Positions 1 through 8,117 of a stretch of 61,799 nt of DNA are shown here, piece after piece (position 1 is the stretch's first letter; each line of letters opens with the position of its first letter). Source of the stretch: an uncultured Eubacteriales bacterium (GTDB taxonomy: Bacteria > Bacillota > Clostridia > Christensenellales > Borkfalkiaceae); NCBI GenBank assembly GCA_900542935.1, contig UQPN01000014.1, positions 1-61,799 of the forward strand, given 5' to 3'. The translations under genes were made by a program, and so were the position numbers. Below the pieces are notes generated by a model that saw only the letters and a program-made list of their open reading frames with translations, was not told the origin of the DNA and searched no databases.

Positions 1-60
1 ACTTGAACCGGCGACCTGCTGATTACGAATCAGCTGCTCTACCAACTGAGCCACAGTAGC
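1..60 (-). tRNA. tRNA-Thr (CGT), 3' end beyond the window
   Basis: Read on the minus strand from 60 downward, the sequence gives a 7-nt acceptor strand (GCTACTG), TG, a D arm GCTC...GAGC, and an anticodon stem GCTGA/TCAGC around the loop TTCGTAA, so the anticodon is CGT, decoding ACG as threonine. The T stem GCCGG and TTCAAGT loop follow. The window begins before the 3' half of the T stem and the acceptor 3' strand, so the gene is cut by the window edge. Confidence 0.9.
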
Positions 61-112
61 ATATTCCGTTGTGTTGCCGCGCAATCGATATTTATCAATC
101 ACAAGCTCGTTT

Positions 113-141
113 ATTATACTCTAAAGAGAAAAAAAATGCAA
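113..141 (-). promoter_or_regulatory. Sigma-A type promoter for tRNA-Thr
   Basis: On the minus strand a TTGCAT -35 box (136-141), a 17-nt spacer and a perfect TATAAT -10 box (113-118) lie upstream of the tRNA-Thr gene. Transcription would start near 106, giving a leader of about 45 nt before the mature tRNA. The rest of the 60-338 gap is A-rich and shows no gene. Confidence 0.65.
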
Positions 142-288
142 GCGTTTTTCTATACCGTAACGAAAAATTTTGCAAAATTTTTTCGGCGCCCCGGAAACGG
201 CGGCTTTGTCTGATTTTTGCCGCGGCGGCGCGCGGTGCGATAAACAAGAAAAATCGTAGTTTTTGACAATAATTTTGTTGCTATCGGG

Positions 289-317
289 TTGACAGCCGGC
301 TTTTTAACATTTATAAT
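289..317 (+). promoter_or_regulatory. Sigma-A type promoter for the araC-type gene and GH31
   Basis: Perfect TTGACA (289-294), a 17-nt spacer and perfect TATAAT (312-317). Predicted start of transcription is near 324, a short distance before the AraC-family coding region. The downstream GH31 gene has no promoter of its own in the 40-nt gap, so both are probably one transcript. Confidence 0.8.
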
Positions 318-353
318 AATTATAGCGAAAGAAAAAGAATGCGGGAAAATACG

Positions 354-1151
354 ATGAAAAAAGCAGGAATGAATAAAAAACGGGAAGCGAACGAATACGA
401 ATGGTATTCCGACGAAGCTGACTACTTTTATTGCAGGGAAATGCGCGATTTAAGCTGCCCGCTGCATTTTCACAGCAGCTGGGAGTTTATTTTTGTTGTT
501 GAAGGTCGGTTGAAGCTGCTTCTCGACGGCGAGGAATATTGCGCGAAGAAAGGCGACGTATTGTTTATTCCCGGTTTTGTGGTGCATTACGCGGCGGGAA
601 CGGAGAAAAATCGTTGTTTTTCGTTGGTGTTCGGTTCCGATTACAAAAGGGCGTTTACGGAGGAGTTCGGCGAAAAGCAGTTTGATTTTATTCTGCCGTA
701 CATCGAAGGGCGCAGTGAGGAGATCTTTCGCTTCGTGGAAGAGTGCGTAAAAAATTTTAAATCGTTTTCCGCTTGCGAACGGTTTGGCATGACAAGCATG
801 TTTCTGGGCGCGTTCGGGCGGATGTATCCGTTGAAAGAGGCGGAAAATCAATCGGCGGACAAGCTGATTATCGATTTATTGCGCTATCTTGATAAGCATT
901 TTACGGAAAATATCTCGGTGGAAAGCGTTGCGAAGAGTTTCGGATACTCGAAAAACTATTTGTCTACGCTGTTCAATAAATATACGGGAATGAGATTTTC
1001 CGATTATCTGAACCGTTTGCGGATTCGGGAAACAGTGAAACGGATGGAAAATTCTTCCGTCGGAATTACGTCGGTGGCGCTCGATTGCGGATTTAATTCG
1101 CTGAATACGTATTATCGGGCGAAGCAGAAATTTTTGACGAATAAAAAATAA
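354..1151 (+). CDS. AraC-family transcriptional regulator with N-terminal cupin
   Basis: About 265 residues. The N-terminal half has an AraC-type cupin sugar-binding fold, recognisable from HFHSSWEF followed by a GDVLFIPG turn and VVHYAAG. The C-terminal 100 residues hold two helix-turn-helix motifs, with SVESVAKSFGYSKNYLSTLF as the first and the canonical ISVESVA...GFNSLNTYYRAKQKF ending. The start at 354 is preferred because GGGAAA lies 8 nt before it; an in-frame ATG at 339 and another at 369 are alternatives. The gene sits 40 nt before a GH31 glycosidase and probably controls it in response to an oligosaccharide; the effector is not visible in the sequence. Confidence 0.9.
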   Translation: MKKAGMNKKREANEYEWYSDEADYFYCREMRDLSCPLHFHSSWEFIFVVEGRLKLLLDGEEYCAKKGDVLFIPGFVVHYAAGTEKNRCFSLVFGSDYKRAFTEEFGEKQFDFILPYIEGRSEEIFRFVEECVKNFKSFSACERFGMTSMFLGAFGRMYPLKEAENQSADKLIIDLLRYLDKHFTENISVESVAKSFGYSKNYLSTLFNKYTGMRFSDYLNRLRIRETVKRMENSSVGITSVALDCGFNSLNTYYRAKQKFLTNKK

Positions 1152-1191
1152 CAGTGCCGGCAGCGCACAAAAAAATATAAGGAGTAAAATT

Positions 1192-3615
1192 ATGCTGGAT
1201 AAGCATCTGATTGCAAAAACCGCCCCTGAGGCAAACGAAAAAAACGTGATATTATGGAAAAATTACCGCATAACCGTGCTCGGCGAGCGGCTTTTCAGGC
1301 TGGAACGCAGCGAGCGTAAAAAATTCCGCGACGGCGCGACGCTTTCCGTCTGGTTTCGAAATATGCCGCCGCAGTCGTTTACGGCAGCGGAAAACGAGGG
1401 CGCTTTAGAAGTGAAAACGGCGGGCGCGACTTTGTTGATAAGAGAAAATCGCGGAGATTGCCGTATTGTTTTGTGCGGAGAAACGGAAGAAAAGCAGATT
1501 TGCAATGACGGCAATCTTTTGGGAACGTATCGAACGCTGGACGGATGCAACGGGGATTTGTATATCGAAACGGGCAAGAAAATTCGGCCGGATTACGGAG
1601 TTTGTTCGAAAACGGGCGTTGCGGTGTACGACGATTCGGGCAGCGAAACGCTGAATCGGAACGGAGAAATCGAAAAAGAGTACGCCGACGGCACGGACGA
1701 ATATATTTTTGCTTACGGAAAAGATTACCGCGGCGCGGTGAAGGCGCTGTATATGATTTGCGGCACCGTTCCGCTTGTGCCGAGATTTGCGTTGGGCAAC
1801 TGGTGGAGCAGATACTTCGAATATACCGACGAGGAATATCTTACGCTTTTAAACCGCTTCAAGGAGCGGGGAATTCCGCTCAGCGTGGCTACGGTGGATA
1901 TGGACTGGCATTATTCCGTGCATCTGGACGAACAGAAAAAAATTACGGAAAGCGGAAAAAACACGGAGTTTTACGGCGGGGCGAACGGCTGGACGGGATA
2001 TTCCTGGAACAAGGATCTGTTTCCCGATTATAAAAAATTTCTGCGGCTGGTAAAGGCGGAAGGGTTGAAAATCACGCTGAATCTGCACCCGGCGGACGGC
2101 GTGAGATGGTTTGAAGATATGTATGCGGAAATGGCGGAAGCCGTGGGCGCGGACGCCGCTTCCGGCGAGCAGATTAAGTTTGATATTTTCGACCCGAAGT
2201 TTGCGAACGCGTATTTTTCCGTATTGCATAAGCCCTATGAAAAGGACGGCGTGGATTTCTGGTGGATTGACTGGCAACAGGGAAAAGCGGCGGGGAAGCT
2301 CGGCATCGATCCGTTGTGGGCGCTGAATCATTATCATTATCTGGATAACGCGAAAAATTTCCGCGAACCGCTGATATTATCGCGCTATGCGGGCGTAGGT
2401 TCGCATAGGTATCCGCTGGGTTTTTCCGGCGATACGGTGATTACGTGGCGCACGCTGAAATATCTGCCGTATTTTACCGCAACGGCGAGCAATATCGGCT
2501 ACGGCTGGTGGAGCCACGATATCGGCGGGCATATGCAGGGCGAACATAACGGCGAGCTGTTTTTGCGCCATGCGCAATTCGGCGTGTTTTCGCCGATTAA
2601 CCGCTATCACAGCACTTCGGCGCCGACGCTTACGAAAGAACCATGGTTTTATAAAAACGGAACGGGTGCGTTATTGGAAGAACAGATGAAACTGCGCCAT
2701 AAATTGTTGCCGTTTTTGTACACATGCGCGTACAAGGCGAATAAAAACGCGGAGATGCTGATAGAACCGACGTATTATTATCACCCCGATTGCAAGGAAG
2801 CTTACGAATACGGTAACGAATATTATTTCGGGGGCGCTCTGCTGGTGGCGCCCGTGGTAACGCCGGAAGAAAAAGACGGGTTTGCGAGAGTAAAAGCGTG
2901 GTTGCCCGCAGGGCGCTGGACGGATATTTTCACGGGCGACGTTTACGAAATAAGCAATGCGAACGGCGAAGAAAAAACGCTGCTCCGCACGCTGGAAAGT
3001 ATTCCCGTGCTGGCGAAGAGCGGTACGATTCTGCCTCTTTCCGAAGCGAAAGGAAACGGAACGCCGAATCCCGGAACGCTTACGGTGAAAATTTTCGACG
3101 GAAACGGCGAATACGAGATGTATGAGGACGCGCGTGCGGAAAACAGGGACGGCGAATTTTTCACGAAGTTTATCGCCAGAGAAACGACGACGGAAAGCGG
3201 AGAAACGATACAGTCGCTTTGCATTACTTCGTCCGGAGACGGCGGCGTGATTCCTTCGGAAAGAAAAATCCGTTTGCAGTTCGTGAACGCGGAAAAGGGG
3301 AATATTGCCCTGAAAATCGGCGGAAAAGAAGCAGCCGCGGAGAAAATTTATGCCGACTGCGTAACGCTTTGCATCGATTTCAAGCCCGGAGAAACGTACG
3401 AAATTGCCGTAACGCATCGGCGCGAAAGTAAATTCGACGCATGGAAAAAACGCGCCGAGAAAATTCTGACGGGGTGCGACGGAACAAACGCCGTGATTAT
3501 CACGGCGAATCGTGAGCTTCAGGAACTGAAAAACGAAAACGAAGCAGCGTTGTTTTTCGTTTATCGCAGTAAGCTTCCGGAAGCAGTTGTGGAACGGCTG
3601 ATGGAAACGTTTTGA
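1192..3615 (+). CDS. Glycoside hydrolase family 31 (alpha-glucosidase/alpha-xylosidase type)
   Basis: 807 residues, with a good AAGGAG site before the ATG. GH31 features are visible in order: a beta-rich N domain, the (beta/alpha)8 barrel entered at RFALGNWWSRYFEY, the nucleophile segment WWIDWQQG with Asp near residue 359, GFSGDTVITW, and the acid/base segment SHDIGGHMQG near residue 443. No signal peptide is seen, so the enzyme is probably cytoplasmic and acts on imported oligosaccharides. The WWIDWQQG form of the motif is a GH31 subgroup variant, so the exact linkage split is open. The last 70 residues (from about FDAWKKRAEKIL) look like an added helical tail. It follows the AraC-type gene by 40 nt, probably in one operon. 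Confidence 0.9.
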   Translation: MLDKHLIAKTAPEANEKNVILWKNYRITVLGERLFRLERSERKKFRDGATLSVWFRNMPPQSFTAAENEGALEVKTAGATLLIRENRGDCRIVLCGETEEKQICNDGNLLGTYRTLDGCNGDLYIETGKKIRPDYGVCSKTGVAVYDDSGSETLNRNGEIEKEYADGTDEYIFAYGKDYRGAVKALYMICGTVPLVPRFALGNWWSRYFEYTDEEYLTLLNRFKERGIPLSVATVDMDWHYSVHLDEQKKITESGKNTEFYGGANGWTGYSWNKDLFPDYKKFLRLVKAEGLKITLNLHPADGVRWFEDMYAEMAEAVGADAASGEQIKFDIFDPKFANAYFSVLHKPYEKDGVDFWWIDWQQGKAAGKLGIDPLWALNHYHYLDNAKNFREPLILSRYAGVGSHRYPLGFSGDTVITWRTLKYLPYFTATASNIGYGWWSHDIGGHMQGEHNGELFLRHAQFGVFSPINRYHSTSAPTLTKEPWFYKNGTGALLEEQMKLRHKLLPFLYTCAYKANKNAEMLIEPTYYYHPDCKEAYEYGNEYYFGGALLVAPVVTPEEKDGFARVKAWLPAGRWTDIFTGDVYEISNANGEEKTLLRTLESIPVLAKSGTILPLSEAKGNGTPNPGTLTVKIFDGNGEYEMYEDARAENRDGEFFTKFIARETTTESGETIQSLCITSSGDGGVIPSERKIRLQFVNAEKGNIALKIGGKEAAAEKIYADCVTLCIDFKPGETYEIAVTHRRESKFDAWKKRAEKILTGCDGTNAVIITANRELQELKNENEAALFFVYRSKLPEAVVERLMETF

Positions 3616-3625
3616 TTTTTGACGG

Positions 3626-3669
3626 ACAGAACGCCGTCGGCGCAAATACCGACGGCGCTCTGTGTTTTT
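3626..3669 (+). terminator. Rho-independent terminator after GH31
   Basis: Long hairpin with CGCCGTCGG pairing to CCGACGGCG around an 8-nt loop, extended by ACAGA/TCTGT, and followed by GTTTTT. It lies just 10 nt past the GH31 stop. Confidence 0.75.
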
Positions 3670-3825
3670 CATACTACAAGGATAATTTGTAATTTGTCCG
3701 CGAGAATTTAAGAGGTGTGCGGCGGAAAATACAACAAAGCGATATTCTTAAATAATCCGATTGTACGATGATTGGCATAAAAGGGCGCAAGTTATTAAAT
3801 TTTATGAAAACCGTGATAAAATCGC

Positions 3826-3854
3826 TTGCTTTTTTTTGACGGATTGATTATAAT
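3826..3854 (+). promoter_or_regulatory. Promoter for tRNA-Leu
   Basis: TTGCTT (3826-3831), a 17-nt spacer and perfect TATAAT (3849-3854), placing the transcription start about 10 nt before the tRNA. A TTGACG at 3836 has wrong spacing for this -10 box. Apart from this promoter and the preceding terminator, the 3670-3825 stretch shows nothing identifiable. Confidence 0.55.
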
Positions 3855-3870
3855 AAATAATGTGCTGTGT

Positions 3871-3957
3871 GCCGGTGTGGTGGAATTGGCAGACGCGCGG
3901 GACTCAAAATCCCGTGATGGCAACATCGTGTGGGTTCGACCCCCACCACCGGCACCA
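3871..3957 (+). tRNA. tRNA-Leu (CAA)
   Basis: Acceptor stem GCCGGTG/CACCGGC, an anticodon arm with loop CTCAAAA (anticodon CAA, codon UUG), a long variable arm (GATGGCAACATC) typical of class II leucine tRNAs, and an encoded CCA (3955-3957). Confidence 0.95.
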
Positions 3958-3967
3958 AAATTTAAGG

Positions 3968-4004
3968 GCTCCGAGGACGATGATTTCGTTTTCGGGGCTT
4001 TTTT
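3968..4004 (+). terminator. Terminator after tRNA-Leu
   Basis: A 12-bp stem with three G-U pairs (GCTCCGAGGACG with CGTTTTCGGGGC), a 7-nt loop, then TTTTTT. It starts 10 nt after the tRNA. Confidence 0.75.
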
Positions 4005-4132
4005 ATGCGTTTTCCGTTTTGTTTTTGTGCGAAAATCCGGTGTTGAACAACGAAAAACGGGCAATAATTGACAAGAAGAGGAAATCGCACGATTTAAAAG
4101 TTGGAAAACGGCGTAAATCGATAAATCTTTTC

Positions 4133-4161
4133 TTGATTTTTTTCGGCGCTTGTGGTACAAT
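4133..4161 (+). promoter_or_regulatory. Promoter for polA-coaE
   Basis: TTGATT (4133-4138), a 17-nt spacer, TACAAT (4156-4161). The leader to polA is about 78 nt and contains an AGAGGG ribosome site near its end. Confidence 0.6.
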
Positions 4162-4245
4162 ATGCATATATACAACGGCGGCGCCGCGGAAACGAAGAAC
4201 GAAAAAACGTCGGCGGACGAATCAGACGAAAGAGGGTAACGGATT

Positions 4246-6879
4246 ATGGATAAATTGGTGTTGATCGACGGAAACAGTTTATTGAACAGGGCGTTTTATG
4301 CAACGCCGCTGTTTACCACGAAAGCCGGCTTTCCCAGTAACGGGATTTTCGGGTTTGTGAAGCTGCTTTTGAAAATTATCAACGATAAAAAGCCGCAGTA
4401 TCTTGCCGTCGCTTTCGATTTGCATGCGCCTACGTTCCGTCATAAAATGTACGGCGAATATAAGGCGGGGCGGCGCCCGATGCCCGAAGAGCTTGCGGTG
4501 CAAATGCCCGTTTTAAAAGAACTGCTGCGTCTGATGCGCGTAAAAACCGTGGAACTCGAAGGGTACGAAGCGGACGACCTGATAGGAACGCTTTCCCGCA
4601 GATTTTCCGTACGCTCGTATATTTACACGGGGGACAGGGATTCGTATCAGCTGGTGAACGAAAACGTAAACGTGTGTTTTACGAAGAAAGGCGTGAGCGA
4701 TTTGCTGGAATTGACGGATAAAAATTTTGCCGAAGAAATCGGGTTGAATCCGCCGCAGATCATCGATCTGAAAGCGCTGATGGGCGATAAATCGGATAAT
4801 ATTCCCGGGGTAAACGGCATAGGAGAACAGACGGCGAAAACGTTGTTGCAGAAATACGGCACGCTTGACGGTGTGTACGAGCATATCGGCGAACTTTCCG
4901 CGGCGCAGCAAAAACGGCTGGAAGCGGGGCGGGAAACGGCGAAACTTTCATACACGCTGGCGACGATCGACGTGAACGCGCCGATAGATTGTCATTTAAA
5001 CGATTGCGTGCTTCGCATGCCGTTTCCGTATGCGGTGAAGCAAAAATTTGCCGAACTGGATTTTCGTTCGCTTACCGCGCCGGAGTATTTCGAAACGCCG
5101 CAGGAGGGAGTCGGGGCGGAAACCGCCGCAACAAAACCCGATGAGGAAAAGTATACCTGTCGCAAAATTACGCTTGGCGACGTAAAAGAAGCGGCGGATT
5201 GTTTTGTAAAAAACGCCGGAAAATACGTTGCGTGCGTGTATTCGGAAAGAAGTTTTGATTTTTTGCTTGAAAATACGGGGACTTCCTCGGAAAGCGATTG
5301 CCGTTTTACGGAGTATTCGCTGCCGTTCAAAGAGAATCTGATTGACGAAGGCGTGAATCCGGGCGAACTGGCGCCGCTGCTGGAAAAGATTTTTTGCGGC
5401 AGGAAAACCGTAATTTGTTACGACGTGAAATCGTTCTTGTATCTTTTGTCCGACGATAAAATCGAGGCGACGGCAAGCTTGGAGGACGTCGGGCTGGCGA
5501 AGTATATCGAAGAGGGAACTTCGTCGGGAGAAACGCTTTCTTATCTGATTGACGCGCGCGGCTTCGACGCGGATTTGCCTGCGCTCGGTTTGTATCGGTT
5601 GTTTTTCTGCTTTTACGAACGTCTGAACGAAGCGGAAAAGAAGCTGTACCGCGAAATCGAGTTGCCGTTGGTAAACGTTTTGTTCGATATGGAAAAAACG
5701 GGCGTGCGGGTGGATTTAAACATGCTTGACGAGCTTTCCGTGCGCTATCATAAAGAATTGCAGGAAGTTACCGCAAAAATTTATGCGGAAGCGGGGGAAG
5801 AATTTAATTTGAATTCTCCGGCGCAGCTTGGGAAAATTTTGTTCGATAAATTGAATATCGGGGGAAAGAAGGGCGTCGCGCAGGATAAGGACGATAAAGC
5901 AAAGCCGAAAAAAAATCCCGGAACTTCGGCGGAGGTGCTTGAAAAATACGCGGACGAATACGAGGTGGTGCGGCTGGTTCTGCGTTACAGACAGGTGCAA
6001 AAGCTGCTTTCCACCTATATCTCGGGCATCCGTCCGCTGGTAGTGAAAGGGCGCGTGCACACTACGTATAATCAGAGCAATACTTCTACGGGACGGCTTT
6101 CCAGCGCGAACCCGAATTTACAGAACATTCCCGTGCGTACCGACGAGGGGCGGGAGCTCAGAAAGCTGTTTACGGCAAGCGAGGGAAACGTGTTTATCGA
6201 CGCGGATTATTCGCAGATTGAGCTCAGACTGATGGCGCATTTTTCCGGATGCGAAAAACTGAAAGAGGCGTATCGGAACGGGGCGGATATTCATGCGATT
6301 ACCGCTTCGCAGGTGTTCGGAGTGCCGCTTGAAGAGGTAACGCCGAAGATGCGGCGGGAAGCCAAAGCCGTGAATTTCGGCATTATTTACGGCATCAGCG
6401 CGTTCGGGCTTTCGAATGATCTGGGAATTTCTGCGAAAGAAGCAAAGGCGTATATCGATAAATACTTCGAAACTTATTCCGAGGTGAAAACATATATTGA
6501 CAGCAACGTGGAAAATGCGAAAAAGGACGGTTACGTTACTACGCTGTACGGACGCAGGCGCGTAATCGGCGAATTGAAATCGTCGAATTTTGCCGTACGT
6601 TCGTTCGGTGAACGCGCCGCGATGAATATGCCGCTGCAGGGAACAAGCGCGGATATCATCAAAATAGCCATGGTGCGCGTTTATCAGCGGCTGAAAGACG
6701 AGGGGCTGAACGCAAAACTTGTTTTGCAGGTGCACGACGAGCTTGTGTTGGATTGCCCGGAAAGCGAAAGGGAAAAGGTTGAGAAAATTCTGAAATTCGA
6801 AATGGAACATGCCGCGGAACTTTCCGTGCCGCTTGTAGCGGACGTGGGTACGGGGAAAAGCTGGTACGAGGCGCATTGA
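4246..6879 (+). CDS. polA: DNA polymerase I
   Basis: 877 residues, normal for the family. The N-terminal 5' nuclease domain (LVLIDGNSLLNRAFY, YEADDLIGTL, TGDRDSYQL, GDKSDNIPGV) covers about residues 1-290. The middle 3'-5' exonuclease-like domain (about 300-480) lacks the DxE motif and other carboxylates, so proofreading is presumably lost, as in many Firmicutes. The polymerase domain shows motif A DADYSQIELR (near 651), motif B RREAKAVNFGIIYGIS and motif C VHDELV (near 829). It fills gaps and removes primers in replication and repair. The stop codon overlaps a possible TTG start for coaE, so the two are co-transcribed. Confidence 0.98.
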   Translation: MDKLVLIDGNSLLNRAFYATPLFTTKAGFPSNGIFGFVKLLLKIINDKKPQYLAVAFDLHAPTFRHKMYGEYKAGRRPMPEELAVQMPVLKELLRLMRVKTVELEGYEADDLIGTLSRRFSVRSYIYTGDRDSYQLVNENVNVCFTKKGVSDLLELTDKNFAEEIGLNPPQIIDLKALMGDKSDNIPGVNGIGEQTAKTLLQKYGTLDGVYEHIGELSAAQQKRLEAGRETAKLSYTLATIDVNAPIDCHLNDCVLRMPFPYAVKQKFAELDFRSLTAPEYFETPQEGVGAETAATKPDEEKYTCRKITLGDVKEAADCFVKNAGKYVACVYSERSFDFLLENTGTSSESDCRFTEYSLPFKENLIDEGVNPGELAPLLEKIFCGRKTVICYDVKSFLYLLSDDKIEATASLEDVGLAKYIEEGTSSGETLSYLIDARGFDADLPALGLYRLFFCFYERLNEAEKKLYREIELPLVNVLFDMEKTGVRVDLNMLDELSVRYHKELQEVTAKIYAEAGEEFNLNSPAQLGKILFDKLNIGGKKGVAQDKDDKAKPKKNPGTSAEVLEKYADEYEVVRLVLRYRQVQKLLSTYISGIRPLVVKGRVHTTYNQSNTSTGRLSSANPNLQNIPVRTDEGRELRKLFTASEGNVFIDADYSQIELRLMAHFSGCEKLKEAYRNGADIHAITASQVFGVPLEEVTPKMRREAKAVNFGIIYGISAFGLSNDLGISAKEAKAYIDKYFETYSEVKTYIDSNVENAKKDGYVTTLYGRRRVIGELKSSNFAVRSFGERAAMNMPLQGTSADIIKIAMVRVYQRLKDEGLNAKLVLQVHDELVLDCPESEREKVEKILKFEMEHAAELSVPLVADVGTGKSWYEAH

Positions 6880-6944
6880 AGCGCTTCTGTCGGCTGATTG
6901 CTTCGGCGTTGCGTTACGGAAAGGTTGAACGGCGGGCTGAAAAT

Positions 6945-7628
6945 ATGGAAACGATAAGAAATAGATCCGGCGATTCCGGATATTGCAAAATTGCCGTTAC
7001 CGGCGGGATCGGCAGCGGAAAATCGACGGTGTGCGAGGAAATCGCAAGGCTTGGTTATTCCGTTTTTTCCTGCGATGAAATTTATGCCGAAATGCTGGGC
7101 GAACCGGATTTTTCCGCCGCAATGGAAATTTTATTTCCCGGCAGTACGAGCGGCGGCAGGGTAAATAAAAAAGAGCTGCTTAAAATAATTCTTCGCAATG
7201 AAAAGGCGACGGAAACCCTGAATGCTTTTACGCATCCGAAGATTATGGCGCGGCTTTTCGAACGAATGGATGAAGCGGCGAAACAAACCCTTGATGCGCG
7301 AAACGCAAATTCGGCTACGGCAATAAAAAATCCGTGGTTTGTGCCTGTGTTTGCGGAAGTACCGCTTTTGTTTGAAAGTAAAAGCGACGGATTGTTCGAT
7401 AAAATTATTGTAGTTACCAGAAACGAAACGGAGAAAATACGCAGCGTAATTGTAAGAGACGGGTGTAAAGAGAACGTTGTAAAAGTGAAAATGGCGTTGC
7501 AGTTTGATTATTCTTTGCCGCCGGATAAGAAGAATTATCCCTCTTACGATAAGATAATTTTTCTTGAAAATAACGGTTCGAAAAATCAATTAAAATCAAA
7601 ACTGATAAAAATATTGCAGGAAATCTGA
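6945..7628 (+). CDS. coaE: Dephospho-CoA kinase
   Basis: Last step of coenzyme A synthesis: ATP-dependent phosphorylation of the ribose 3'-OH of dephospho-CoA. The P-loop GGIGSGKST, the SCDEIYAEML segment that follows it, the HPKIMARL lid-side motif and VPLLFES match CoaE. From the ATG at 6945 the protein is about 227 residues with a 16-residue N-terminal extension before KIAVTGGIG. A longer frame opens at a TTG (6876) overlapping the polA stop, and no strong ribosome site decides between them. It follows polA directly, a common pairing in bacteria. Confidence 0.92.
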   Translation: METIRNRSGDSGYCKIAVTGGIGSGKSTVCEEIARLGYSVFSCDEIYAEMLGEPDFSAAMEILFPGSTSGGRVNKKELLKIILRNEKATETLNAFTHPKIMARLFERMDEAAKQTLDARNANSATAIKNPWFVPVFAEVPLLFESKSDGLFDKIIVVTRNETEKIRSVIVRDGCKENVVKVKMALQFDYSLPPDKKNYPSYDKIIFLENNGSKNQLKSKLIKILQEI

Positions 7629-7640
7629 TTAAAAATAGGG

Positions 7641-7666
7641 AAAAGCGGGTTTTTAGCCCGCTTTTT
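7641..7666 (+). terminator. Terminator after coaE
   Basis: AAAAGCGGG pairs with CCCGCTTTT around a 7-nt loop and ends in TTTTT, 13 nt past the coaE stop. Confidence 0.85.
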
Positions 7667-7670
7667 ATAC

Positions 7671-7768
7671 TATATCAGACATAATTATCAGTATTACGTT
7701 ACACATAATAGTTATGTCTGACAAAGCAATATTATTATGTTACGCATAATAATTATGTCTTGCATAGT
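7671..7768. repeat. Array of dispersed palindromic repeat units (locus 1)
   Basis: Contains two clear units centred on CATAATAGTTATG (7704-7716) and CATAATAATTATG (7745-7757), flanked by GTTAC on the left and TCTGAC or TCTTGC on the right, plus degenerate half units at 7675-7698 and 7729-7744. The same unit occurs at 12443, 20064, 35001 and 42971. The segment lies in the 477-nt gap between coaE and glgB. The rest of that gap holds the glg promoter region and no gene. Confidence 0.6.
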
Positions 7769-7894
7769 AATTTGAATTCGGATGCTGCGTTAAAGGCAAT
7801 TCGTTAAATCGGCGACTGCGGAGAATGAAAACAGTTACGGAATACAGGCGAAATATCGCGAAAAATAGGATTTTAACGCAATGGATGAATATAT

Positions 7895-7928
7895 GCAAAA
7901 ATTTTTTATGAAAAGCGAAAATTTTTGC
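7895..7928. promoter_or_regulatory. 11-bp inverted repeat upstream of the glg promoter
   Basis: GCAAAAATTTT (7895-7905) and its exact complement AAAATTTTTGC (7918-7928) are separated by 12 nt and end 9 nt before the -35 box of the glycogen operon promoter. It could be an operator. AT-rich repeats of this kind can arise by chance, so function is inference. Confidence 0.35.
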
Positions 7929-7937
7929 CTGTACTAC

Positions 7938-7966
7938 TTGAAATTTCCTTACATTTGTAGTATAAT
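7938..7966 (+). promoter_or_regulatory. Promoter of the glycogen operon
   Basis: TTGAAA (7938-7943), 17-nt spacer, TATAAT (7961-7966). A small inverted repeat TACTAC (7932-7937)/GTAGTA (7957-7962) brackets the -35 box and overlaps the -10 box, which is the usual place for a repressor operator. The leader to glgB is about 145 nt, and no known riboswitch pattern was recognised in it. Confidence 0.65.
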
Positions 7967-8117
7967 ATTATATAAGCGGTGAAGTTTGCGCGGTTGCGTG
8001 AAAAACGGACGTCGCCCGAATCGTGCGAAGAGGCGTGCCGACGCTTAAAACGGTGTTTTCATAAAGCGGAGCGCGTATTCGTAATGCCGACGAACGACAA
8101 GGAGATTGATTGAAGTT

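Noticed and set aside
2671..3672. A 333-codon frame antisense to GH31
   Set aside because: Shadow frame of the GH31 coding sequence; no ribosome site and biased composition.
3836..3854. TTGACG with TATAAT as the tRNA-Leu promoter
   Set aside because: The spacer would be only 7 nt; TTGCTT at 3826 gives the correct 17 nt.
7967..8117. Riboswitch in the glgB leader
   Set aside because: No recognisable aptamer core or terminator/antiterminator pair was found in the 150-nt leader.
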